Shown: positions 1-5,168 of the stretch, one piece after another
Numbering within the stretch: position 1 is the first letter of the stretch
How the letters are laid out: every line of letters begins with the position of its first letter
NCBI GenBank assembly: GCA_023417165.1
Contig: JAEZGD010000058.1
Span: 1-5,168, forward strand
Length of the DNA: 5,168 nucleotides
Direction: 5' to 3'
Origin: Planctomycetota bacterium
GTDB taxonomy: Bacteria; Planctomycetota; Planctomycetia; Pirellulales; Pirellulaceae
Notes under the pieces: generated by a model
Database searches by the model: none
Seen by the model: the letters and a program-made list of their open reading frames with translations, nothing else
Told to the model about the DNA's origin: nothing
Program-made: the position numbers and the translations under genes

Positions 1-23
1 TCGGTGGCGCGACCGAAAGCTAA
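1..23 (+). pseudogene. groEL: Upstream groEL coding sequence ending in a premature in-frame TAA
   Basis: Read from position 3, the codons give GGATES followed by TAA at 21-23 and then MKEKKARVED. In GroEL proteins the residue between this segment and MKEKKARVED is normally Glu (VGAATEVEMKEKK in E. coli), and GAA to TAA is one base change. So the N-terminal two thirds of groEL ends here, just before the catalytic Asp. It could be a real nonsense mutation in one groEL copy or a base error close to the edge of an assembled sequence. The sequence alone cannot separate these. Confidence 0.75.
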
Positions 24-485
24 ATGAAGGAAAAGAAGGCTCGCGTCGAAGACGCCCTGCATGCCACCCGCGCTGCGGTGCAAGAAGGCATTCTGCCGGG
101 CGGCGGTGTCGCTCTGCTGCGTGCTTCGGGCCAAGTGAAGGCCGGCGAAGAACTGACCACCGACCAACGCACCGGTTACGAAATCGTGCTGCGTGCTTGC
201 CGCGCTCCGCTGACCATGATCAGTCAGAACGCAGGCAAGGATGGCGGCATCGTGTGCGAGAAGGTTCTCGACCAGAAGGGTAACTTCGGTTACAACGCCC
301 TGACCGACACCTTCGAAGACCTGGTGAAGGCCGGCGTCATCGACCCGACCAAGGTCACCCGCACCGCGCTGGCCAACGCTGCTTCGGTAGCGACCCTGCT
401 GCTGACCAGCGATGCCCTGATCGCCGAAAAGCCGAAGGCTGGCGGCAAGAAGGGTGGTCACGGCGGCGACCACGACATGTACTAA
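24..485 (+). CDS. groEL: Chaperonin GroEL (60 kDa), C-terminal part; 5' end outside window and frame interrupted by TAA at 21-23
   Basis: This is the C-terminal part of the cytoplasmic ATP-dependent folding chaperonin GroEL. The stretch MKEKKARVEDALHATRAA matches the intermediate/equatorial junction of the family and contains the Asp that corresponds to catalytic Asp398 of E. coli GroEL. ILPGGGVALLRA, the GNFGYNA motif and DPTKVTRTAL follow in the normal equatorial-domain order. The 153 residues from this Met fit the roughly 160 that E. coli has from the same point. The tail is Gly/Lys/His/Asp-rich (GGKKGGHGGDHDMY) rather than the GGM repeats of proteobacteria. The same frame continues upstream to the window edge as VGGATES, so the ATG at 24 is not the natural start. 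It directly follows an in-frame TAA, and no clear Shine-Dalgarno precedes it. The family call is very secure; whether this copy makes a full-length product is uncertain. Confidence 0.95.
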   Translation: MKEKKARVEDALHATRAAVQEGILPGGGVALLRASGQVKAGEELTTDQRTGYEIVLRACRAPLTMISQNAGKDGGIVCEKVLDQKGNFGYNALTDTFEDLVKAGVIDPTKVTRTALANAASVATLLLTSDALIAEKPKAGGKKGGHGGDHDMY

Positions 486-514
486 GCCGCGAGCGGCCTT
501 AGTTTGAAAACCTC

Positions 515-551
515 AAAGCCCTGCTGGTCTTAGCGATCAGCAGGGCTTTTT
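515..551 (+). terminator. Rho-independent terminator of groEL
   Basis: A perfect 12-bp inverted repeat pairs 515-526 (AAAGCCCTGCTG) with 538-549. Three more pairs (one of them G-T) can extend it inward, leaving a loop of about 5 nt. The right arm runs into TTTTT at 547-551. A weaker hairpin with one bulged C overlaps the groEL stop codon at 482-502 and may help protect the mRNA 3' end. The terminator separates groEL from the downstream TPR gene, which therefore needs its own promoter. Confidence 0.92.
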
Positions 552-611
552 GTTGGACTTCATGTAGGAAAACATCTCATCTCGAGCGAGTATCTGCCTC
601 GCCAGCTTTTG

Positions 612-639
612 TTGGCATGTGGCTTCTTTTCTCTATAGA
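612..639 (+). promoter_or_regulatory. Candidate sigma70-type promoter for the TPR gene
   Basis: TTGGCA at 612-617 (5 of 6 to the -35 consensus) is followed after 16 nt by TATAGA at 634-639 (4 of 6 to the -10 consensus). Transcription would start near 646, giving a leader of about 23 nt that just includes the Shine-Dalgarno at 657. The position between the groEL terminator and the gene supports the call. It is based only on motif matching. Confidence 0.45.
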
Positions 640-656
640 CTAACCGCTCTCGTCTT

Positions 657-662
657 AAGGAG
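657..662 (+). promoter_or_regulatory. Shine-Dalgarno fixing the TPR gene start
   Basis: AAGGAG lies 6 nt before the ATG at 669. It is a strong match to the anti-Shine-Dalgarno sequence and supports this Met over downstream in-frame Mets. Confidence 0.8.
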
Positions 663-668
663 CGGCAG

Positions 669-2198
669 ATGTTCCAACGAATCTGGCGGTCAGTTGCAGG
701 CTCGCAGCCGAAGACAAAGCTCATCGATAAGGCAGCGCTCGAAGCGGTTTTGAACGGGGCGATGGAGCGTTTTCAAGCCGGCGATACGTTGCAGGCCGAA
801 GCGCTAGTTGTCGAAGCTGCGGAACAAGTCCGGCAGCAGCGTGGCGACCAACATATGCTGTATGCTGCGGCAATGTTCAATGTTGCGTGCGTGCTCTGCG
901 GAGTCGGCGATCTCTCGCGCGCAGCCGAGGCTTGTCGCACCGCCACGGCCATCCCCGCTACTGACAAGGCTTCCCAGAAGGATCGCCTGACCTACTGGAT
1001 GAATCTGGGCGACATTCTGATTCGCACCGGTCAGTTGGACGAAGCCGAACAAGTTCTGCGAACCAGCTTAAACGAGCGCAAAGACTTTTATGGCGTCGAC
1101 CATCCTGGCTTTGCGTATGGCTTGGCGCCGCTGGCCGATCTGTTGATCGAACGGGCGAAATATCGCGAAGCGCTGCCCGTTGCCGAGCAAGCCGTCAGCA
1201 TTGACTGGAAGGCTGGCAACGATCAGGTCGCCAGCGATCTGGTTATTCGCGCGTATGCATTGGCCGGCGCAGTCGAGTCAACGACTCCGATGTTCGACGA
1301 GTGGAAAGAGCTGCCGCCAAAGCTGCAACAAAACCTGTTATCGGCCTGCATCGATCAAAGTGAACGTCGCACGCCCGAGCTTAGCCAACGTGTGCTGCAA
1401 TCGCTGCGCAGCACGCTGCTCGCGCATCCTCCATCGGACCCGCGGCTGTTGTTAAACGCGACTATCTTGCTTGCTAACATTGCCCGGCAAACGCAAGATC
1501 ACGCCGTGCGCATCGAAGCGAGTCGCGCCATAGTGGATCTTGCCACTCAGCGGCGAGATCCCAAGGTCGTCGTAGAGTCCTGGGAAGGCCTAGCCGATGC
1601 TTACGATCAAGCGGGACAGCACGACCAAGTTGATGACGCCTATCGCCAGGCATTGGAAGTTGCACAACAAAGTAAGCAGCCGGCGCTGGCCGCCAGCGTG
1701 TTACGCAACTATGCAATCTATGCTGACCAGCAAGAACGCCACGAGGACGCGGCGCAGTTCCATGCTCGTGCGGTGGAGTTGGCAGAGAAGTCTGGCGATC
1801 GTCTCTTGCTGGCGCGCTGCTTGGGCGCGTATGGAATCTTTTCGCATCATCGCGGCCAATTAGACGCTGCCGGGCCATTGCTCACTCGCGCCGAACAACT
1901 TATTCCGCCCGACGATGCAGATGCGTTTTACATTATCAATCACTTGCGAGCGCTCGAACGCGGCGAACCTGACCCTTGCGGCAGCCATCCAGAATTGGCG
2001 ATCAACGAGCTACTGGAACTCTTGGTGCGCGACCACTTACCGGACGGGTTGCTTAAAGAGTTTCGCGTCGATGATGGCGGCGTTAAGGTGCAATTGGCAC
2101 GTGAACCACAACCCGATGAGATGGTATTGTTGGAACGAGTGATGCGTCATGCCACAGCGCAAGTTCGCAAAGCCGCCGAGCGAAATTGCCGTCCGTAA
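669..2198 (+). CDS. Cytoplasmic TPR-repeat protein with a C-terminal non-TPR domain, function unknown
   Basis: This 509-residue protein has no signal peptide or membrane segment, so it probably acts in the cytoplasm. It is mostly helical TPR-like repeats in two blocks: about residues 23-180, including the kinesin-light-chain-like stretch YGVDHPGFAYGLAPLADLLI around 141-160, and about 303-413 (EGLADAYDQAGQHDQVDDAY, then NYAIYADQQERHEDAAQFHA and GAYGIFSHHRGQLDAAGPLL). The middle (about 190-300) is helical but without clear repeat consensus. Residues about 441-505 look different: a helix, a short LLKEFRVDDGGVKVQLA segment likely to form beta strands, and a final charged helix. TPR arrays usually bind partner proteins; no catalytic motif is visible. 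The gene has its own candidate promoter and RBS and is isolated from groEL by a terminator. It converges on the lipoprotein gene with a 32-bp gap that holds no obvious terminator. That it is a gene is well supported; its role is unknown. Confidence 0.88.
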   Translation: MFQRIWRSVAGSQPKTKLIDKAALEAVLNGAMERFQAGDTLQAEALVVEAAEQVRQQRGDQHMLYAAAMFNVACVLCGVGDLSRAAEACRTATAIPATDKASQKDRLTYWMNLGDILIRTGQLDEAEQVLRTSLNERKDFYGVDHPGFAYGLAPLADLLIERAKYREALPVAEQAVSIDWKAGNDQVASDLVIRAYALAGAVESTTPMFDEWKELPPKLQQNLLSACIDQSERRTPELSQRVLQSLRSTLLAHPPSDPRLLLNATILLANIARQTQDHAVRIEASRAIVDLATQRRDPKVVVESWEGLADAYDQAGQHDQVDDAYRQALEVAQQSKQPALAASVLRNYAIYADQQERHEDAAQFHARAVELAEKSGDRLLLARCLGAYGIFSHHRGQLDAAGPLLTRAEQLIPPDDADAFYIINHLRALERGEPDPCGSHPELAINELLELLVRDHLPDGLLKEFRVDDGGVKVQLAREPQPDEMVLLERVMRHATAQVRKAAERNCRP

Positions 2199-2230
2199 GA
2201 TTCGAACAAGCTATCAAAGTTGTGCCAGCG

Positions 2231-2794
2231 CTATACACCGCTCAGAACGACCAGAGATGGCAATAGCCCAACCCGCTTATGATGCGTGAACTGGGCGCTT
2301 CCCCCTACTGGCACCACGGTTCCATCGTGCAATACATAGTGCCCTTGGACTTTCAGCGTGAAGTCCATATCGCGGTCGATGGCGTCTTCGAAAACGTAGC
2401 TTGCCTTCTGAAGCTTTGGTGGAGTTTGGAAGGTTACCGATTGCGGTCGCTCCCAACGCCGGCCTAGGGAGCCGTCGGCATACACGATCTCGAGATGATC
2501 GATGACCAACTCACGATGTGTGCCAGATTCGTCTAGAGCAGAAACTTCGATTGCAAATGGCAATGCGTTTGTTGTCCTTGTGATGACACCCAAAAGACTG
2601 ACGACCTCGAAGTCGGCGTAGTCGCGAACAAACGAACGCAGCGGCGCGCCTTCCGCTTCGAACTGATCGACGCCGGAGAATTCCGTATAGTTGTTGATGT
2701 GCACGCAGCCGCTGCCGGCAATTAGCCAAATGCCAGCCACAACCGCAGACAGCCACGCAGGTATGCTCGGCCTATTCGAATCCCACGCAGCCAT
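2231..2794 (-). CDS. Predicted small lipoprotein, function unknown
   Basis: This 187-residue protein starts with a polar stretch (MAAWDSNRPS), a hydrophobic segment at about 11-26 and then AGSGC with Cys30. That is the pattern of a lipoprotein signal peptide, although the -3 position (Gly) departs from the usual Leu. After lipidation the mature 158 residues would sit on the outer face of a membrane. The mature part alternates short hydrophobic and polar stretches (FEVVSLLGVITR, LPFAIEVSALD, HLEIVYADGS, FTLKVQGHYVLHDGTVVPVG), which suggests a beta-rich domain. I recognise no family and no catalytic motif. The start is supported by GGAG 5 nt upstream. The gene is transcribed towards the TPR gene and away from the heme-protein gene. 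The signal, the RBS and a length of 187 codons make a real gene likely. Confidence 0.75.
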   Translation of the reverse strand: MAAWDSNRPSIPAWLSAVVAGIWLIAGSGCVHINNYTEFSGVDQFEAEGAPLRSFVRDYADFEVVSLLGVITRTTNALPFAIEVSALDESGTHRELVIDHLEIVYADGSLGRRWERPQSVTFQTPPKLQKASYVFEDAIDRDMDFTLKVQGHYVLHDGTVVPVGGSAQFTHHKRVGLLPSLVVLSGV

Positions 2795-2799
2795 CGGTA

Positions 2800-2803
2800 C
2801 TCC
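2800..2803 (-). promoter_or_regulatory. Shine-Dalgarno of the lipoprotein gene
   Basis: On the minus strand GGAG (within CCGGAG) lies 5 nt before the ATG at 2794. It supports this start, which also gives a complete lipoprotein signal. I found no convincing promoter upstream of it. Confidence 0.6.
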
Positions 2804-3025
2804 GGCAATCTGGACTTTGCGGCAATTGTTCGGGGGGGAGTGTAGGCCTCGGGCTCGTCAGTATCCAGGTCGATTTGTAACTAAGCCTGCGACTGACACT
2901 CCAATAGATCAGGCGTACTGGCTCAATCGCGGAAGGTGCGCCTAAACCTAGATACAATAAACGCTTGCGCTGGCGATTGGCTTTGGCAGCGTAAGTAATA
3001 AGTCGCTCTGGCCCTTGATAAAAGG

Positions 3026-3054
3026 TTGACACCCAATGCCTCGTTTCTTAAATT
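3026..3054 (+). promoter_or_regulatory. Candidate sigma70-type promoter for the heme-protein gene
   Basis: A perfect -35 hexamer TTGACA at 3026-3031 is followed, after exactly 17 nt, by TAAATT at 3049-3054 (4 of 6 to the -10 consensus, with the important A2 and T6). Transcription would begin near 3061, leaving a leader of about 29 nt before the ATG at 3090. The ATG at 3036 lies between the two hexamers, so a transcript from this promoter could not use it as a start. Confidence 0.6.
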
Positions 3055-3077
3055 GGACTAAAGACTCCGATTTAAGC

Positions 3078-3082
3078 GAGGG
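3078..3082 (+). promoter_or_regulatory. Shine-Dalgarno deciding the heme-protein start at 3090
   Basis: GAGGG ends 7 nt before the ATG at 3090. The alternative ATG at 3036 has only AAAGG about 10 nt upstream, overlapping the putative -35 region. The RBS therefore favours 3090. Confidence 0.65.
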
Positions 3083-3089
3083 CGGGCTG

Positions 3090-4388
3090 ATGCGCATTTA
3101 TTGGCTGGTGCTGGGGATTTGCTGCGGGCTGGCTGGAAACGTTGCGCTGGCGAGCGATGACTTTGAATTGCCGCCAATCAACTACTCGCAGTCGAAGCCG
3201 CAGAACCGCGTCAGCCGCCTGATGGAGGATCTGGAGCAGGGCAAGCAGTCACTGCAGTACGACGACAAATTCGGCTATCTGAAGCCACTCCTCGACGCGC
3301 TGGAAGTGCCAGTCTCTTCGCAAATGCTGGTCTATTCGAAGACGAGCCTCCAGCGTCAACGCATCGCCCCACGCACGCCGCGGGCGCTCTACTTTAGCGA
3401 CGATGTCTATGTCGGCTACTGCCACAACGGCGACGTGCTCGAAATCTCGGCTGTCGATCCGCATCTGGGCACGGTCTATTACACCATCGATCAAGAGCCT
3501 GGCGAGAAGCCGCTCTTTGTCCGCCAGACCGATAACTGTCTTATCTGCCACGGCTCGTCGCAGACACAAAACGTGCCGGGGCATGTCGTCCGTTCGGTGT
3601 TCTCGGATCGCGGCGGGCAACCGGTGCTCTCGGCCGGATCGTTCCGGATCGACCATAGCAGTCCCATCGAAGAGCGCTGGGGCGGTTGGTATGTCTCCGG
3701 TACGCATGGCGACATGAAGCATCTCGGCAACTTGATCGTGGCCGACAAGAAGAATCCTCGCACCGAAAACGACGCGGCGAATCTGAATCTCACCGATTTG
3801 GGCGAGCGGTTCGATCGCGACGCATATCTGACGCCGCATAGCGATATCGTCGCGCTGATGGTGATGGAACATCAAACCATGGCGCATAACCTTATCACTC
3901 GCGCCTCGTATACCGCCCGCCAGGCGACGCATTATCAAGACTCGCTTAATCGCGAATTGGGCAAGCCCGCTGATCACGTTTGGGACAGCACGAATAGCCG
4001 CATCAAGAGTGTCGGCGAACCTTTGGTGAAATGCCTGCTGTTCAGCGAAGAAGCGCCGCTCAAAGATCGTATCGTCGGCGTTAGCGGGTTTGCCGAAGAG
4101 TTCTCCTCTCAAGGGACGAAGGACGCCCAGGGGCGTTCCTTGCGGCAGTTCGATCTTGAGCGAAGGGTATTCAAGTATCCTTGCAGCTATGTGATCGAAA
4201 GCGAAGCGTTCGACGAGTTGCCGCCGGTGATGCTGGAGTACGTCTATCGACGCTTGCATGAAGTCCTGACTGGCAAGGACACCAGCAAGGACTTCGCCCA
4301 CCTGTCGGCTGAAGATCGCACAGCGATTCTGGAAATCTTGCGTGCGACCAAGAAGAATCTGCCCGACTATTTTGCCGAAGCAAAGTAA
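3090..4388 (+). CDS. Exported protein with one c-type heme motif (putative monoheme cytochrome), function unknown
   Basis: With the start at 3090 the protein has 432 residues. Residues 1-21 form a Sec signal peptide (MRIYWLV... ending VALA, then SDD), so the protein acts outside the cytoplasmic membrane. A single CxxCH motif, CLICH at 150-154, predicts covalent heme c attachment. It is followed by GSSQTQNVPGHVVRSVF, the Trp-rich RWGGWYVSGTHG at about 196-207, and EHQTMAHN at about 260-267, where Met or His could supply a distal heme ligand. The C-terminal part (about 310-432) is helical and ends DRTAILEILRATKKNLPDY. From memory, proteins with this combination occur in planctomycetes as uncharacterised cytochrome-like proteins; I know no assigned reaction. 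A remote relation to c-heme sensor domains of the DUF3365/Tll0287 type is possible but unproven. Opening the frame at 3036 would add 18 residues in front of the signal peptide; promoter and RBS argue against it. The gene is monocistronic and converges on rpiB with a 43-bp gap lacking a clear terminator. Confidence 0.85.
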   Translation: MRIYWLVLGICCGLAGNVALASDDFELPPINYSQSKPQNRVSRLMEDLEQGKQSLQYDDKFGYLKPLLDALEVPVSSQMLVYSKTSLQRQRIAPRTPRALYFSDDVYVGYCHNGDVLEISAVDPHLGTVYYTIDQEPGEKPLFVRQTDNCLICHGSSQTQNVPGHVVRSVFSDRGGQPVLSAGSFRIDHSSPIEERWGGWYVSGTHGDMKHLGNLIVADKKNPRTENDAANLNLTDLGERFDRDAYLTPHSDIVALMVMEHQTMAHNLITRASYTARQATHYQDSLNRELGKPADHVWDSTNSRIKSVGEPLVKCLLFSEEAPLKDRIVGVSGFAEEFSSQGTKDAQGRSLRQFDLERRVFKYPCSYVIESEAFDELPPVMLEYVYRRLHEVLTGKDTSKDFAHLSAEDRTAILEILRATKKNLPDYFAEAK

Positions 4389-4431
4389 ACGCTTGCTGCG
4401 CACAGACTAGCGGCCTGTGGCACAGATTCGC

Positions 4432-4908
4432 TTAGCTTTTCACGACGCCATTTTCGATCGCCAAGAGGCGTTCTTGTTCGAACTCGCCGATGCGTTCCAC
4501 ACGGCGCGCATGGCGGCCACCTTCGAACTCGGTGCGCAGCCAAAGTTCGACCATACGATCGATGCGGCGCTCGCCAAGCAGATCGGCCGAGAGACACAAC
4601 ACGTTGACGTCGTTGTGGCGGCGGCTCATCTCGGCAGTGACTTCGTCGTGACACGGGGCCGCACGCACGCCTGGAAATTTGTTGGCGGCGATGGCCATGC
4701 CAATGCCCGTGCCGCAGATCAATATGCCGCGATACACTTCGCGGGTGGAAACCTTGCGGCTCACGCCGGCGGCGATGTCGGGATAGTCGACGCTTTGGCA
4801 ATCGAAGGCGCCGTCATCGACGACTTCGTGACCCCATTGTTGCAGCAGTTGCATCAGCTTGGCTTTCACATGAAAGCCGCGATGATCGCTGCCAATCGCG
4901 ATACGCAT
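4432..4908 (-). CDS. rpiB: Ribose-5-phosphate isomerase B
   Basis: RpiB interconverts ribose 5-phosphate and ribulose 5-phosphate in the non-oxidative pentose phosphate pathway, in the cytoplasm. The 158 residues are a normal full length for the RpiB/LacAB family. The order of motifs is complete: MRIAIGSDHRGF at the start (Asp8, His9), DYP at 41-43, ILICGTGIGMAIAANKFPGVRA at about 62-83 with catalytic Cys65 (Cys66 in E. coli), SRRHNDVNVL with His98 (His99 in E. coli), and EFEGGRHARRVERI near the C-terminus with phosphate-binding Arg residues. A TTG at 4947 would extend the frame by 13 residues into the upstream gene, but the ATG at 4908 gives the canonical N-terminus. The upstream phosphatase gene ends 10 nt before this ATG, so the two are co-transcribed and probably translationally coupled. 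RpiB rather than LacA/LacB is supported by the close match to E. coli RpiB. Confidence 0.97.
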   Translation of the reverse strand: MRIAIGSDHRGFHVKAKLMQLLQQWGHEVVDDGAFDCQSVDYPDIAAGVSRKVSTREVYRGILICGTGIGMAIAANKFPGVRAAPCHDEVTAEMSRRHNDVNVLCLSADLLGERRIDRMVELWLRTEFEGGRHARRVERIGEFEQERLLAIENGVVKS

Positions 4909-4916
4909 GTCGCTCG

Positions 4917-4920
4917 TCCT
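4917..4920 (-). promoter_or_regulatory. Shine-Dalgarno of rpiB overlapping the upstream stop codon
   Basis: On the minus strand AGGA lies 8 nt before the rpiB ATG and shares its AG with the TAG stop of the phosphatase gene (TAGGA). Ribosomes finishing the upstream gene would terminate on the rpiB ribosome binding site, which is a typical coupling arrangement. It also supports the ATG at 4908 as the true start. Confidence 0.55.
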
Positions 4921-5168
4921 AAGGATCTTTCTCTTCTGGAAGCGCAATGCTGTCCAGGTCTAGTTCATCCACCCACTTGCTGAGCTGATTGTCGATCTGC
5001 TCGGCGCACCGGCGATAAAGCTCGGCCGGGCCGCCAATGGGATCGGCAATATCTGAGCGGTCACGGCTGACCAACTCGATACGGCCCGCGGCTTCGGGCC
5101 ATTGTGTCAAAATCGCCTCGCGATGCCCGCGCGTCATCGACAGCACCAGGGCGGCGTAACGCACCAGC
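4919..5168 (-). CDS. Low-molecular-weight protein phosphatase, YwlE/LMW-PTP type, C-terminal part (5' end outside window)
   Basis: About 82 C-terminal residues are visible. VLSMTRGHREAIL, then DIADPIGGPAELYRRCAEQI, matches the second half of the low-molecular-weight tyrosine/arginine phosphatase family. The Asp of the DP motif is the family's general acid, and the following Gly-Gly and Tyr positions resemble YwlE (DISDPFGG) of Bacillus. These cytoplasmic enzymes hydrolyse phosphotyrosine or, for YwlE, phosphoarginine on proteins. The N-terminal P-loop with the nucleophilic Cys lies beyond the window, so the residue that helps tell arginine from tyrosine specificity cannot be read, and an arsenate-reductase-like role cannot be excluded. 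Its position just before rpiB recalls the Bacillus ywlE-ywlF (rpiB) order, which favours the YwlE type. The last 15 or so residues are an acidic tail (DELDLDSIALPEEKDP). The frame is open to the window edge. Confidence 0.85.
   Translation of the reverse strand, partial: LVRYAALVLSMTRGHREAILTQWPEAAGRIELVSRDRSDIADPIGGPAELYRRCAEQIDNQLSKWVDELDLDSIALPEEKDP

Noticed and set aside
1474..1878. 134-codon open frame on the minus strand inside the TPR gene
   Set aside because: The translation is Arg/Pro/His-rich with no domain signature, and the plus strand has clear TPR repeats here.
2837..2902. Inverted repeat GGAGTGT (2837-2843) / ACACTCC (2896-2902) with GTCAG / CTGAC nested nearby
   Set aside because: The arms are short, 52 nt apart, and the two pairings overlap and compete. 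This is within chance expectation, so it is not called an operator or structured RNA.
2953..2958. TACAAT resembling a -10 box upstream of the heme-protein gene
   Set aside because: There is no -35-like hexamer at suitable spacing, and the TTGACA-17-TAAATT promoter closer to the gene is much better.
3249..4403. 384-codon open frame on the minus strand across the heme-protein gene
   Set aside because: It lies almost wholly antisense to a gene with a signal peptide, CxxCH motif and conserved blocks. Its translation is rich in Arg and low-complexity composition with no recognisable motif, as expected from the reverse strand of GC-rich codons.
4401..4425. CACAG / CTGTG repeats between the heme-protein gene and rpiB as a possible bidirectional terminator
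   Set aside because: The stem would be only 5 bp with a 9-nt loop and no T-run on either strand. The adjacent CTGTGGCACAG is a near-continuous palindrome that cannot form a usable hairpin.
4417..4983. 188-codon open frame on the plus strand opposite rpiB
   Set aside because: It is antisense to a complete, unmistakable rpiB and the end of the phosphatase gene. It has no RBS of note and no known motifs.
1..5168. Search for CRISPR arrays, tRNAs, transposases, attachment sites or a defence cluster
   Set aside because: No spaced direct repeats, tRNA-like cloverleaf, transposase motifs or terminal inverted repeats were seen. The gene content is housekeeping plus unassigned single genes.

Overview
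The window reads as ordinary chromosomal DNA from a moderately GC-rich bacterium, most likely a member of the Planctomycetota (Pirellulales-like). The reasons are the GroEL with a Gly/His/Asp tail instead of a GGM tail, a large exported single-CxxCH protein of a type I associate from memory with planctomycetes, a cytoplasmic TPR protein, and loose gene packing with single-gene units. This taxonomic call is inference; no rRNA or other marker is present.

Layout. (1) 1-485, + strand: the C-terminal third of groEL. Its reading frame is interrupted at 21-23 by a TAA where GroEL proteins normally carry Glu. A strong intrinsic terminator follows (about 515-551). (2) 612-2198, + strand: a self-contained transcription unit with a plausible sigma70-type promoter, a good Shine-Dalgarno and a 509-residue TPR protein ending in a small non-TPR domain. 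(3) 2231-2794, - strand: a predicted lipoprotein of unknown function, convergent with the TPR gene. (4) 2795-3089: a 295-bp divergent intergenic region holding a G7 tract and, near its right end, a convincing promoter (TTGACA, 17 nt, TAAATT). (5) 3090-4388, + strand: an exported protein with one c-type heme motif. Its start is placed at 3090 because promoter, RBS and signal peptide all agree there. (6) 4432-5168, - strand: rpiB preceded by the 3'-terminal part of a low-molecular-weight phosphatase of the YwlE type, in a tight operon whose promoter lies outside the window.

The genes do not form one pathway. GroEL (protein folding) and RpiB (pentose phosphate isomerisation) are housekeeping. 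The TPR protein, the lipoprotein and the heme protein are lineage-type genes without assigned function. I see no CRISPR array, tRNA, rRNA, insertion sequence, integrase or defence system. The points most worth a second look are the in-frame stop in groEL, the unassigned monoheme protein with its EHQ..AHN segment, and the C-terminal domain of the TPR protein.
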